Shown here piece by piece: positions 38,131 to 47,555 of a stretch of 55,057 bases of DNA (within the stretch, counting starts at the first letter, position 1; every line of letters starts with the position of its first letter). Both the position numbers and the translations under genes were made by a program. Below the pieces are notes generated by a model. The model was not told the DNA's origin. It made no database searches and was given only the letters and a program-made list of their open reading frames with translations. The DNA is from Bacteroidota bacterium (GTDB lineage: Bacteria; Bacteroidota; Bacteroidia; Chitinophagales; Chitinophagaceae). The DNA is taken from positions 1 through 55,057 of the forward strand of contig JAFDYE010000285.1 in the NCBI GenBank assembly GCA_018267585.1, written 5' to 3'.

Positions 38131-38138
38131 TATCTTTG
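38131..38138 (+). promoter_or_regulatory. Bacteroidota -7 box (TATCTTTG) before the ECF sigma gene
   Basis: TATCTTTG is an exact TAnnTTTG match, 11 nt before the ATG at 38150. It gives the sigma gene its own short-leader promoter independent of the DUF1080 gene 70 bp upstream. No good -33 TTG was seen. Confidence 0.5.
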
Positions 38139-38149
38139 ACCTTTAGCCA

Positions 38150-38731
38150 ATGATAGAGGAGAATACAGAGAAGACACTGCTTAACAGAATAGCTGGAGGT
38201 GACGGAACCGCCTTTTCCGCACTCGTTGATCTGTACCGCAACAAGGTTTTTTCCCATGCCCTTGCCTACACAAAATCCTACCACGAAGCAGAAGAGCTCA
38301 CACAGGATATTTTTATGAAAGTCTGGAGCAATCGCGGAAAACTGGCCGAAATAGAAGATTTCAAGAATTATCTCTTTATCCTCGGGCGGAACCAGTTGGT
38401 TTCCGCTATTCGCAAGAGAGTAATGGACATCACTGAGATCCGCGAACCGGATTTCGTCGAAGATCTGCTGATCCCCGACAGACAATACGATCGGAAAGAA
38501 ACGATGCAGTACATCCAAAAAGGCATCGAGTTACTGTCCCCGCAACAAAAAGCTGTCTTCACGCTAAGCAGGCTGGACCACCTGAACTATGACCAGATCA
38601 GCGAACGGCTGGGCATTTCCAAAAGCACGGTAAAGTTTCATATGGTGCTGGCTCTCAATTCTCTACGGGAATATCTCCATGATGCAGGCCCTTCAGCCGG
38701 CATCCTTCTGCTCCTGCTGACAGTCCGTTAA
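38150..38731 (+). CDS. ECF RNA polymerase sigma factor
   Basis: A 193-residue ECF sigma factor of the FecI-like Bacteroidota group. Region 2 lies at about residues 20-85 (LVDLYRNKVFSHALAYTKSY, EELTQDIFMKVWSN). Region 4 lies at about 122-175 (LSPQQKAVFTLSRLDHLNYD, then ISERLGISKSTVKFHM). It is followed by a FecR anti-sigma gene and a SusC with an STN domain, the standard trans-envelope signalling cassette that induces the adjacent transporter when its ligand is bound. Confidence 0.95.
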   Translation: MIEENTEKTLLNRIAGGDGTAFSALVDLYRNKVFSHALAYTKSYHEAEELTQDIFMKVWSNRGKLAEIEDFKNYLFILGRNQLVSAIRKRVMDITEIREPDFVEDLLIPDRQYDRKETMQYIQKGIELLSPQQKAVFTLSRLDHLNYDQISERLGISKSTVKFHMVLALNSLREYLHDAGPSAGILLLLLTVR

Positions 38732-38804
38732 AAAAATATTTTTAAGATACCCTGCCCGATCTTTTCGCGGGCGGCGTCTTTATTAAAGGACAATCACCAA
38801 TTGC

Positions 38805-39968
38805 ATGGACGCCTCATCATTCAGAGAACTTATTGAACAATACATAACCGGAAGCCTCTCGCCCGAGAACCGCGAGACCTTCGGCGCCCTGCTCGAAAAG
38901 GAGGAATACCGCATCCTGCTGGGAAAAGAACTGGAGCGGACGTTCATGGAAGATACATTCGAAGGAGAGGAACCCGAAAAAAGAAGAGAACGTCTGAACC
39001 AGCTCATCAACGACAAGGTCGCAGCATCGTCTATCCCTCGCATCCCCATGTGGAAGCGAAGCTGGGTACGCAGCATAGCAGCGGCGGTGGTCATTGCAGT
39101 CGCGACGTTATTGATATACAGAAGGCCCCCGACAACTGCGCCCTCGCAACCACAAACCGCCGACATCGCCCCCGGCCACGACGGAGCCATCCTGACATTG
39201 GCCGACGGCAGCAAGGTTGTACTGGACAGTGCGGAAAACAGTGCCTTGCCCATGCAGGGATCAGCGAGCCTGACTCTAAAGAATAATCAGCTGGTATACC
39301 GGACAAACGGCCAAAAGGCCGCGGAAGTCACCTACAATGTACTCTCTGTGCCACGCGGCCGGCAGTTCAAGCTGGTCCTGCCCGACGGCACAAAAGTATG
39401 GCTGAACGCCGCCTCCATGTTACGCTATCCGATCGCCTTCAGCGGCAGCCGTCGGGAAGTGGAGGTTTCCGGCGAAGCCTATTTCGAAGTAGCTCCCAAT
39501 GCCACCATTCCTTTTACAGTAAAAAAAGGAAATACACAAATCGAAGTACTGGGCACACATTTTAACGTAAATGCCTACGACAACGAAAGTACAGAGGACA
39601 TTACCCTTCTCGAAGGTTCGGTCCGCGTGGCAAATGGCGGTGAAAGCGTGGTCATCGCGCCAGGTCAGCAGGCACGGATCACGACGGGAATAAGAGTTCG
39701 CAACGATGTCGACCTGGAGGAAGTGATAGCATGGAAAGAAGGAAAGTTCCAGTTCAGCGAATCTGCCGATATCCATTCGATCATGCGTCAGATCGCCGAT
39801 TGGTACGATGTAGATATCCAATACGCCGGTCCTGTGAACAAGCATATTGGCGGTGCCATTTCACGAGATGTGCGCCTTTCTGAAGTGCTGACAGTCCTGG
39901 AAACGACCGGGGTTGTACATTTTAATATAAAAGGAAGAACCATCGAAGTCTTGCCCGGTAAAAAATAG
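38805..39968 (+). CDS. FecR-family anti-sigma factor
   Basis: A 387-residue inner-membrane protein. The cytoplasmic N-terminal anti-sigma part (about 1-80) starts FRELIEQYITGSLSPENRE. One transmembrane helix lies at about 88-105 (WVRSIAAAVVIAVATLLIYR). The periplasmic FecR domain follows (YNVLSVPRGRQFKLVLPDGT, VSGEAYFEVAPN, TQIEVLGTHFNVNAY), with a C-terminal STN-like DUF4974 domain (KFQFSESADIHSIMRQIADW). It holds the upstream sigma factor until signalled by the STN domain of the SusC. Confidence 0.95.
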   Translation: MDASSFRELIEQYITGSLSPENRETFGALLEKEEYRILLGKELERTFMEDTFEGEEPEKRRERLNQLINDKVAASSIPRIPMWKRSWVRSIAAAVVIAVATLLIYRRPPTTAPSQPQTADIAPGHDGAILTLADGSKVVLDSAENSALPMQGSASLTLKNNQLVYRTNGQKAAEVTYNVLSVPRGRQFKLVLPDGTKVWLNAASMLRYPIAFSGSRREVEVSGEAYFEVAPNATIPFTVKKGNTQIEVLGTHFNVNAYDNESTEDITLLEGSVRVANGGESVVIAPGQQARITTGIRVRNDVDLEEVIAWKEGKFQFSESADIHSIMRQIADWYDVDIQYAGPVNKHIGGAISRDVRLSEVLTVLETTGVVHFNIKGRTIEVLPGKK

Positions 39969-40051
39969 CCTGTACCGCATAACGCGGACCATTTGTCTTA
40001 TCCTTCCGAAAAATAGCCATAAAATCAAGGTGAACGTTAGCAGAAACAAAA

Positions 40052-40077
40052 CCGCCTCGTGGTGACGCACGAAGCGG
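40052..40077. promoter_or_regulatory. Hairpin in the leader of the second susC
   Basis: CCGC-C-T-CGTG (40052-40061) pairs with CACG-A-A-GCGG (40068-40077), a 10-step stem with one C/A mismatch and a GTGACG loop. On the bottom strand it is followed by TTTTGTTT, so it is terminator-like for minus-strand transcripts. On the plus strand it sits about 70 nt before the susC ATG, where it could be a leader structure. Confidence 0.35.
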
Positions 40078-40146
40078 AGGATGTTTGGCTAATCTATTAT
40101 ACAATCGAGAGACTGCTCAATTAACTAACCAAAACAGATCAAAGTT

Positions 40147-43100
40147 ATGGATTTAAAGGCTATTGCCCCAGGAAGATTCTTCCGGCGGGGCACTCCAATT
40201 CAAACACTGCGTATTATGAGACTGACGGTATTTTTTTTACTTGTGGCTTGCCTGGAGGTTAGCGCTGCCGGGTATGCCCAACGGGTGTCTCTATCGGAAA
40301 AGAACGTCCCCCTCCAAAAAGTATTCAAACATATCGAGCGGCAGACCGGCTACGACTTTGTATACAATACGGAGTTGCTGAACGAGGCGCAAAAAGTAAG
40401 TATCGAAGTCCACGATGTCGACCTGTTACAGGTCCTCGAGCTTTGCATCAAAGGACAGCCGCTTAGCTATACGATCATCGGAAAGACCATTGTCATCCGG
40501 GCAAGGGACCCGTTGCCTCCTGCGCCGGCAGCAGCATCCGCACCCGCAATAGCCGCCGATCGCGATCCTTTAACCGGTGTGGTTGTCGATGAGAACGGCA
40601 AACCTGTTGCGTACGCATCCGTCATCGTCAAATATGAATACAGTGCCACGGGGCTGTATTACTCCCCGATGGGCGGGCAGACGAATGAGCGCGGAGAGTT
40701 CAAGCTGCCGCCCCTCAGGGGTACGGGCGCCGCCGTGTTATTCGTAACTGCAGTCGGCTATTCGCCTTTCAAGCAACCGATCGGCCCGGAAACGAACCGG
40801 CTGAGGATACGACTCGTGATGTCCGACAGCAGACTGTCCGAGATGGTAATAACCGGCTATTCCTCGAAAAAAGCAAGCGAAGTGACGGGATCGGTGCAGA
40901 CGATCAAAGGCGACGACCTGCGCAACAGCGTCACCACCGTTAACAGCCTTGCAATGCTGAAAGGCAAAGCCGCAGGGCTTTACATCGTGGAAAGCGGTGG
41001 GAGCGTAGCTACCCGCGGGCAGGTTGTCATGCGCGGACAGGCGAGCTTCAACGATCTCGGCAACACCAATTTCGGGCCATTGATCGTTCTCGACGGAGTG
41101 ATCACAACAGCTGCAAACCTGCAGGATATTGTGGATCCCGGGGATATCGAAAGCGTCACCATATTGAAAGACGCTGCCTCCACGGCTATTTATGGTTCCC
41201 GGGCCGCGCAGGGTGTGATCGTCGTTACGACCAAACGTGGTGCGGCCGGCAAGCTGACGATCAATCTGAATGCGAACTACGGCAAAGTCCAGAACAACCG
41301 CCTGGTCCATTTCATGAATACCGATCAACTGACCACTCACATCAACAAATACATGCAGTCGATGTACGCCGGATCATCTTCCCTGCAATCGGCCTACGGC
41401 AGTTTCCAGAACTACTTCAACACGACGCGCATCTATACCGACGCCGACCTGAAGACCAACACCAATTGGGACAACGATGCCTTTTTCACAGATGGCAACC
41501 AGAGCAATGTTAACCTTTCCCTCTCCAGTGGGACGGAGAAAACAAGATTCTTTGGTGCAGCCAGCTGGGTGAAGCAGGACGGCACGCTGCTTGACGACAA
41601 CCTGGATCGTAAAAATGCCCGGGTCAATATCGACCAGAGGATCTCCGACAAGCTCTCCCTGAGCCTCAACACAAATGCGATCATCGATAAATATACCTCC
41701 ACCAATAGCGAGAACCAGTACTACCTGTTCGAACCCTGGGTGTCCCCCAACTATGCGAACGGCGAACTGGCCGACTCGATCCCCAATTACGTCTACAGAT
41801 CGGCGGGTGCGCGGGGCACGACGTATTATGACAACCCGTTGTACTCGCACGGCCTGAATACCATTGTCACGCTGCGGCAGAACTATCTGGGGACAGGCCG
41901 GATCAAATATGCCATCACGCCCTGGCTGTCGCTCCAAAGCACCAATACGGCCCAGTACATCTACAACAATGTGAACTCTTACAAGGACCCCCGCACCTAT
42001 CGCGGCCGCTACGATGGGCCGGCTACAAACCGGATCTACGTGAATGGCGAGCTTGCCATCACCGACACCCGGACCAATTATTATATAACTTCCAATCAGC
42101 TCAATTTCAACAAGCATATCGGGGAACACAGTTTGAGCGCCCTCGTTGGCCAGGAGTACAGCAAAACGCATGTCGAGACCTTTGCCGCCTCTGCCTACAA
42201 CACACCGTACCCGGGGGAGAGGAACCTGGGTGCCTTCCAGAACTATGGCACCTGGATCAATGTCCTGCAAGGCACACCTGCTACGCCGAGCTCCGCTGCG
42301 CCCGTCGACAAAGCGTCCTTTTCCGTCTTTTCGGAAGTGAATGACAGCTACAAGAACAGGTATTTCGGTTCTGCATCGGTGCGTCGGGATGCATCTACCA
42401 ATTTCGGACGTGACAAACGCTATGGCACATTCTATTCATTAAGCGGCGGATGGCTTGTGAGCGGCGAAGATTTCATGCGCAGCGTGAAACCCATCAGCAA
42501 TCTCAAGCTCAGGGCTTCCTATGGTACATCAGGCCGCGAAGCAGGCGCCGATTACCTGAACTTCACCGTCTACCAGGACCTTCTGCGGTACAATGATCTG
42601 AATACTTACGGCTCTACTATTCAACGGCTCGGCAACGATCAGATCACCTGGGAGACTACCTACACCACTAACCTCGGAATCGACCTCGGTCTATGGAAGC
42701 GGATCCACCTGACAGTCGATTATTACAACCGGCGGAGCAGCGGCCTCTTGCAGACCGTATCCCTGCCCAGTTACGTCGGCTTCACTTCCCAGATCAGGAA
42801 CATCGGCGAGCTTACCAACCGGGGAGTCGATCTGACATTGACCACGGAGAACATTCAGACGAAAAATTTCAGCTGGACCACTGATTTCAATATCAGCTTC
42901 AATCGCAACACTCTTACAAAGATATACGGCGACTCCCTCAAAGACGGGTTCTCCGGGGCCTACTATCGCTACAAAGGTGATGACATCAATACCTTAAGAG
43001 CGATAAAATATGACGGTGTCAACCCTGATAACGGCCGGCCCTTGTTCGAGCGCCTGATGGCCGATAAAAGCGTCACGCTGGTGGATAGCATTCCACTGGC

Positions 43101-43680
43101 CAAACAGGATGGGCTTAGATCATTTCAAAAAGTAGGGTCGGCAACCCCGAAATTTTTCGGAGGCATGACCAACACATTCCGTTACAAAGGATTCACCCTG
43201 ACTACGCTCTTGAACTTTGTTTACGGCAACAAGATCATGAACAATGCCGTCCGAAGTTTCCTGGATCCAACGGCATGGCAGAGCGGCTTTAATCTTCCTC
43301 AGCCGAACAAAGCCATCCGTCTGTGGCAGGGTCCGGGCGATAAGAATGCCAACTATTCGAACTATTACGATCTGGCTTTTTTCCAACGCGGATTGACGAA
43401 TATCTCATCATCGAGATTGATCGTTGATGCCAGCTACATCCGCCTTCGTAACGTCCGCCTGGGATACGATATCCCAACGGCGCTGTTGCGCAAGACAGGC
43501 GTAGCTTCCTTAAGCATATACGCAAGCGCGGACAACGTGTTTGTAACAAGACCAAAGGATCTCTACGCTTCCGACCCCGAAGGCGCCACTATTGGCGGAA
43601 CCTCGACCCAATATAGCGGAACCGGTATCGCCAGTGCCATGCCCCGTAAATTCCTTTTCGGTATCAATGTCGGATTTTAG
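40147..43680 (+). CDS. SusC-type TonB-dependent transporter with N-terminal STN signalling domain
   Basis: An 1177-residue SusC/RagA protein. A long leader (about 1-45, hydrophobic LTVFFLLVACLEVSAAGYAQ) precedes an STN domain (about 48-118: VPLQKVFKHIERQTGYDFVY, then VLELCIKGQPLSYTIIGKTI). Then a carboxypeptidase-D-like domain (LTGVVVDENGKPVAYASVIV), the plug (MVITGYSSKKASEVTGSV, PLIVLDGVI, STAIYGSRAAQGVIVVTTKR) and the barrel ending KFLFGINVGF. The STN domain contacts FecR, so expression is likely ligand-induced through the ECF factor. Substrate unknown. Confidence 0.96.
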   Translation: MDLKAIAPGRFFRRGTPIQTLRIMRLTVFFLLVACLEVSAAGYAQRVSLSEKNVPLQKVFKHIERQTGYDFVYNTELLNEAQKVSIEVHDVDLLQVLELCIKGQPLSYTIIGKTIVIRARDPLPPAPAAASAPAIAADRDPLTGVVVDENGKPVAYASVIVKYEYSATGLYYSPMGGQTNERGEFKLPPLRGTGAAVLFVTAVGYSPFKQPIGPETNRLRIRLVMSDSRLSEMVITGYSSKKASEVTGSVQTIKGDDLRNSVTTVNSLAMLKGKAAGLYIVESGGSVATRGQVVMRGQASFNDLGNTNFGPLIVLDGVITTAANLQDIVDPGDIESVTILKDAASTAIYGSRAAQGVIVVTTKRGAAGKLTINLNANYGKVQNNRLVHFMNTDQLTTHINKYMQSMYAGSSSLQSAYGSFQNYFNTTRIYTDADLKTNTNWDNDAFFTDGNQSNVNLSLSSGTEKTRFFGAASWVKQDGTLLDDNLDRKNARVNIDQRISDKLSLSLNTNAIIDKYTSTNSENQYYLFEPWVSPNYANGELADSIPNYVYRSAGARGTTYYDNPLYSHGLNTIVTLRQNYLGTGRIKYAITPWLSLQSTNTAQYIYNNVNSYKDPRTYRGRYDGPATNRIYVNGELAITDTRTNYYITSNQLNFNKHIGEHSLSALVGQEYSKTHVETFAASAYNTPYPGERNLGAFQNYGTWINVLQGTPATPSSAAPVDKASFSVFSEVNDSYKNRYFGSASVRRDASTNFGRDKRYGTFYSLSGGWLVSGEDFMRSVKPISNLKLRASYGTSGREAGADYLNFTVYQDLLRYNDLNTYGSTIQRLGNDQITWETTYTTNLGIDLGLWKRIHLTVDYYNRRSSGLLQTVSLPSYVGFTSQIRNIGELTNRGVDLTLTTENIQTKNFSWTTDFNISFNRNTLTKIYGDSLKDGFSGAYYRYKGDDINTLRAIKYDGVNPDNGRPLFERLMADKSVTLVDSIPLAKQDGLRSFQKVGSATPKFFGGMTNTFRYKGFTLTTLLNFVYGNKIMNNAVRSFLDPTAWQSGFNLPQPNKAIRLWQGPGDKNANYSNYYDLAFFQRGLTNISSSRLIVDASYIRLRNVRLGYDIPTALLRKTGVASLSIYASADNVFVTRPKDLYASDPEGATIGGTSTQYSGTGIASAMPRKFLFGINVGF

Positions 43681-43701
43681 TCAACAAATAACAAGAAACA
43701 A

Positions 43702-45204
43702 ATGAAACACATTTCTCTATATAAAAGGACCGTCAAGAGCATAGCCGTTCTGGCGATGATGGCAGCCATCTCCTGCAACAAAAAGCTCGATGCCTTATCC
43801 CCTCATGACGTGAATTTTGAGGACCAGCAGTTCCTTACCGCCGGCGGCTTCACGAAAGCCACCATCGGTAATTATGCGACGATCTCTTCCTCTGCTTACG
43901 AAGGCAGCTGGTTTAACCTGAGTGAATACCGGGGCAACAACGTACGATTTATCGATGTCACTTCCACGGCAACTAACGTGGCGGCGCAGGATATAGACGC
44001 CTTTAACTATACAAACTCCTCGTCCAAGGATTTCGGTTATTCCAACGCATTCTGGTTTGCATCCTACCAGGAACTGCTGGGTGTGAACATGGTATTGAAG
44101 CACGTAACGGCCACCACAACCGACCCGTTGATCCTGCAGGCAAAAGCGGAAAATCTTTTCCTGCGGGCTTTCGTAAACTTCAATCTCGTCCGCCTCTACG
44201 GAAAACCCTACTACCAGTCACCGGAGACCAGTCCTGGAATTCCATTGGTCCTCGAACCGATCACCTCTACGGGCAACCCGCCGCAGCGGGCTTCCGTAAA
44301 GGACACTTATGCGCAGATCATCAAGGACCTCACGGATGCAATCCCATTGTTCTCGCAAAAAAAGGTTAACAGCTATGCAGGAAAATATGCGGCATTCGCG
44401 CTCTTATCGCGCGTGTACCTGTACATGAGCGGCCCCTTTAGTTCGCCTAATAGCAGCGCTGCAAAACTGTCGCAGCAATACGCCGACTCTGTCATCAGCA
44501 ATGGCGGCTATACACTTGCGCAGGGAACGGCGTACATCAATTTCTACAACGCCAGCAACCAGGCAAATGCCGAAACCATCTGGGCGGTCAACCACGATGC
44601 TATCACGACCGGTATCCCCAAACTGCTGATGCAGCCCGCAGGACCATATGCTGGAAGCGTGCAATACAGCACGGGTCAGGCGAAGCCGAGCCCGGACTTC
44701 CTGGCGCTTCTCACACCCGGCGATCTGCGCAGCAACTTTTACAAGACAGACAAGTATCCCAACAATGCCACCGATACCCTCAGCTGCTTTAAGTACATGT
44801 ACAAATACGTTACTATTGGTGTGTATACCAGCTACGCTCCGATGCACCACCTGCGGCTGGCTGAGATGTATCTCAACCGTGCGGAGGCAAGAGTTAAGCA
44901 GGGTGATAACGCCGGAGCCCTAGCGGATATCAATGTGATTCACACTCGCGCGGGACTGACAGCATTTAGCGGACTGACCGGCCAGGCGCTGTTCGACGCG
45001 ATCCTTAACGAGCGCCGTATCGAACTGGCCTTTGAAGGACATAGCAGCTTCGACTATTTTCGCAACGGACTTCCGATGGTGCGGAGCTACAGCTCGTTCA
45101 ACTCCGCTCCCCTTACTGTGAACCCCACGGATGGCAAGGTCGAAATGCGCATCTCCGACGATGTGCTCGCCGAGAATCCCAATATCAAACAAAATCCGCA
45201 ATAG
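43702..45204 (+). CDS. SusD/RagB family nutrient-binding lipoprotein
   Basis: A 500-residue lipoprotein; the leader ends MMAAISCNKKL (lipobox AISC). SusD features: AKAENLFLRAFVNFNLVRLY helix, LLSRVYLYMSGPF, and the C-terminal LRLAEMYLNRAEARVKQGD and NERRIELAFEGHSSFDYFRN. Partner of the preceding SusC, 21 bp away. Its stop codon is immediately followed by the ATG of the thioredoxin-like gene. Confidence 0.95.
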   Translation: MKHISLYKRTVKSIAVLAMMAAISCNKKLDALSPHDVNFEDQQFLTAGGFTKATIGNYATISSSAYEGSWFNLSEYRGNNVRFIDVTSTATNVAAQDIDAFNYTNSSSKDFGYSNAFWFASYQELLGVNMVLKHVTATTTDPLILQAKAENLFLRAFVNFNLVRLYGKPYYQSPETSPGIPLVLEPITSTGNPPQRASVKDTYAQIIKDLTDAIPLFSQKKVNSYAGKYAAFALLSRVYLYMSGPFSSPNSSAAKLSQQYADSVISNGGYTLAQGTAYINFYNASNQANAETIWAVNHDAITTGIPKLLMQPAGPYAGSVQYSTGQAKPSPDFLALLTPGDLRSNFYKTDKYPNNATDTLSCFKYMYKYVTIGVYTSYAPMHHLRLAEMYLNRAEARVKQGDNAGALADINVIHTRAGLTAFSGLTGQALFDAILNERRIELAFEGHSSFDYFRNGLPMVRSYSSFNSAPLTVNPTDGKVEMRISDDVLAENPNIKQNPQ

Positions 45205-47517
45205 ATGAAGTATATATTTTCACTGCTGCTGGCTATCCCATTCTGGACAGCCTATGCACAATCGCCAAAAGGATTCACACTTGAAGGAAAGATCACCGGA
45301 TATACCGACCCATATGTTTACCTGTCATATCCCGATAAGACAGGAAAATGGATAAAAGATAGCGCTGAGGTAAAGAATGGTGCATTCTCGTTTCACGGAG
45401 ACATTAATGAGCCTGTGATGGCAACTCTATACGGCAAGACGGCGGGCCGAAGTATGAATGATCCGAATGCGACATCCGTTTTTATCGAGCCCACCAAAAT
45501 GACCGCAACGCTGGAAGGCCAGAAGTTCAGCGATGCTATAATAAAAGGCTCGAAAACGCAGGAAGAGAACGCCATCCTGCAGGCGCAGATCCGGAAAGTA
45601 ACCAGCCGCTGGAAGATCGTGATGGACACGCTGTCCGCGGTCAACAAACGGAGCAACTTTGAATTTCAGGAATTGAAGGAATGGGTTTTAGCGCCGTACA
45701 ACGCGGAAATGCGCGATATCGATTTCAATTTCTTCGATGCGCACCCGACGTCTTATGTCACAGCTTATCGTTTGCGTTACCGGTTGCATGACCTGACTAC
45801 CGAAGCGGTCAAGCGTTACTATGACCGCTTCCCGGTTGCCGTAAAACAAAGCAGTTACGGCAAAGCCCTGGTCGAAGAAATGGAGAAAAGGAAGATCGGC
45901 GTACCCGGAGCAACCGCTGCGAATTTCAGCACTACCGATATCAATGGTCAGCCTATCAGTCTCTTCGATTTCAAGGGAAAGTACGTCCTGATCGATTTCT
46001 GGGCCAGTTGGTGTCTGCCCTGCCGCAAGGGCAATCCGCATCTGAAAGAACTCTATGCCCAATACAAAGCCAGAGGCTTCGAAGTGATCGGCGTATCCGA
46101 TGACGACCGCGACACCACCGCTTGGAAAAGGGCAGTCGAAAAGGACGGGCTTCCATGGAAACACGTGTTGCGGGGTATGAAGATGACCCGTACGGGCGAC
46201 GCCGTCAACATCGATCATTCGAAGGATATCTCCTATCTTTACAACATCAGTTCGCTGCCGACGCAAATCCTGATCGACCCAGCCGGGAAGATCATCGCCC
46301 GGTATGGCGAAGACGGCGAAGATCATTCCGCTCTCGATGGCAAACTGAGATCTGTCTTCGCTGACGGCGGCGAACGCCCTAACGGCGCGCGGATCCAACC
46401 CGGTTTCACCCTCAACGGAAGATACACGGGCCCGGCGAAAATGATCTATCTCTACTACGACAACGACGACAGCAAACGCATCGCCGACAGCGCAGAGATC
46501 AAAGACGGCGTCTTCACATTCAAAGGCGAGATCTCGTGTCCGACGCTCGCCATCGTCGTACCGAAACCATCTGCGACGCCGGCAAGCGCACAGGTCTTCA
46601 TCGAACCGGTGACAATGACCCTTACTATCGATGGAACCAACGTAAGAGACGCAACGCTGGCCGGGTCCAAAATTCAGGAAGAATGGGTGCAATTTAACCA
46701 ACTGCATGAGCCCATAAGAAAGGAAATGGAGCCGCTATCCGCCCGTTATGCTGCTGCGAACAACGTTTATAGGGCAGCACTGAAAGGCAAAGCGGATGAG
46801 GCCACCCTCGACAGCCTGAAGAGCAAGGCAGACGCCATACATGCCGAGTTCGATCCCTACAGAGAGCGGCAGTCGCAGGTAGATTATCAATTCTTCGAAG
46901 CGCATCCTTCCTCCATGGTCACGGCTTACTATCTCCGATATCATGTGATGGATCTCACCCTCGATTCGCTGAAATTATTCTACGATCGCATGGGTGCTCA
47001 AACTCAGCAAACCCCATCCGGTCGCTACATCGCTGCCGAGATCGAAAAGAAGCGGGCCGGTTCTCCGGGTAGTATTGCAAAAGATTTCACGACAACCGAT
47101 ATCAACGGCCGTTCTTTATCGCTCGCTTCTTTCAAAGGCAAATATGTCCTGCTCGATTTTTGGGCGAGCTGGTGTGGTCCCTGCCGCAAAGGCAATCCAC
47201 ACTTGAAGGAACTTTACACCCAATACAAATCTAAAGGTTTGGAAATAATCGGCATTTCCGACGACGATCGTGACCGCGCCGCCTGGAAAAAGGCCGTTGA
47301 CAAAGACGCCCTGCCCTGGCAGCATGTTCTCCGCGGTATGAATCGCAATCCGGACGGTTCCTACGACCACTCGGCCGACCTGAGCGAACTTTACGGCGTT
47401 CACTCCTTGCCGACGCAGGTGCTCATCGACCCTGCCGGCAAGATCATCGCCCGCTACGGGGAAGACGGTTCACCCCACACCGCCCTCGATGCAACCCTGG
47501 CGAGCGTCTGCAAATGA
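45205..47517 (+). CDS. Tandem-duplicated TlpA-like thioredoxin protein (two DUF4369-Trx units)
   Basis: A 770-residue exported protein (MKYIFSLLLAIPFWTAYAQS). Two near-parallel units each hold a DUF4369-like beta domain (GFTLEGKITGYTDPYVYLSY; GFTLNGRYTGPAKMIYLYYD), a helical insert and a TlpA/AhpC-type thioredoxin domain. Active sites are WCLPC (Cys270/273) and WCGPC (Cys657/660), 387 residues apart. Only the first unit has a signal peptide, so this is a fusion by internal duplication. Bacteroidota SusCD loci often carry a single-unit version. It probably serves periplasmic thiol-disulfide exchange for the imported ligand or its proteins. No gap after SusD. Confidence 0.92.
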   Translation: MKYIFSLLLAIPFWTAYAQSPKGFTLEGKITGYTDPYVYLSYPDKTGKWIKDSAEVKNGAFSFHGDINEPVMATLYGKTAGRSMNDPNATSVFIEPTKMTATLEGQKFSDAIIKGSKTQEENAILQAQIRKVTSRWKIVMDTLSAVNKRSNFEFQELKEWVLAPYNAEMRDIDFNFFDAHPTSYVTAYRLRYRLHDLTTEAVKRYYDRFPVAVKQSSYGKALVEEMEKRKIGVPGATAANFSTTDINGQPISLFDFKGKYVLIDFWASWCLPCRKGNPHLKELYAQYKARGFEVIGVSDDDRDTTAWKRAVEKDGLPWKHVLRGMKMTRTGDAVNIDHSKDISYLYNISSLPTQILIDPAGKIIARYGEDGEDHSALDGKLRSVFADGGERPNGARIQPGFTLNGRYTGPAKMIYLYYDNDDSKRIADSAEIKDGVFTFKGEISCPTLAIVVPKPSATPASAQVFIEPVTMTLTIDGTNVRDATLAGSKIQEEWVQFNQLHEPIRKEMEPLSARYAAANNVYRAALKGKADEATLDSLKSKADAIHAEFDPYRERQSQVDYQFFEAHPSSMVTAYYLRYHVMDLTLDSLKLFYDRMGAQTQQTPSGRYIAAEIEKKRAGSPGSIAKDFTTTDINGRSLSLASFKGKYVLLDFWASWCGPCRKGNPHLKELYTQYKSKGLEIIGISDDDRDRAAWKKAVDKDALPWQHVLRGMNRNPDGSYDHSADLSELYGVHSLPTQVLIDPAGKIIARYGEDGSPHTALDATLASVCK

Positions 47518-47555
47518 ACTGTCCGCTGCATCATGCCTCCGCCCGCGCGTGTCGA

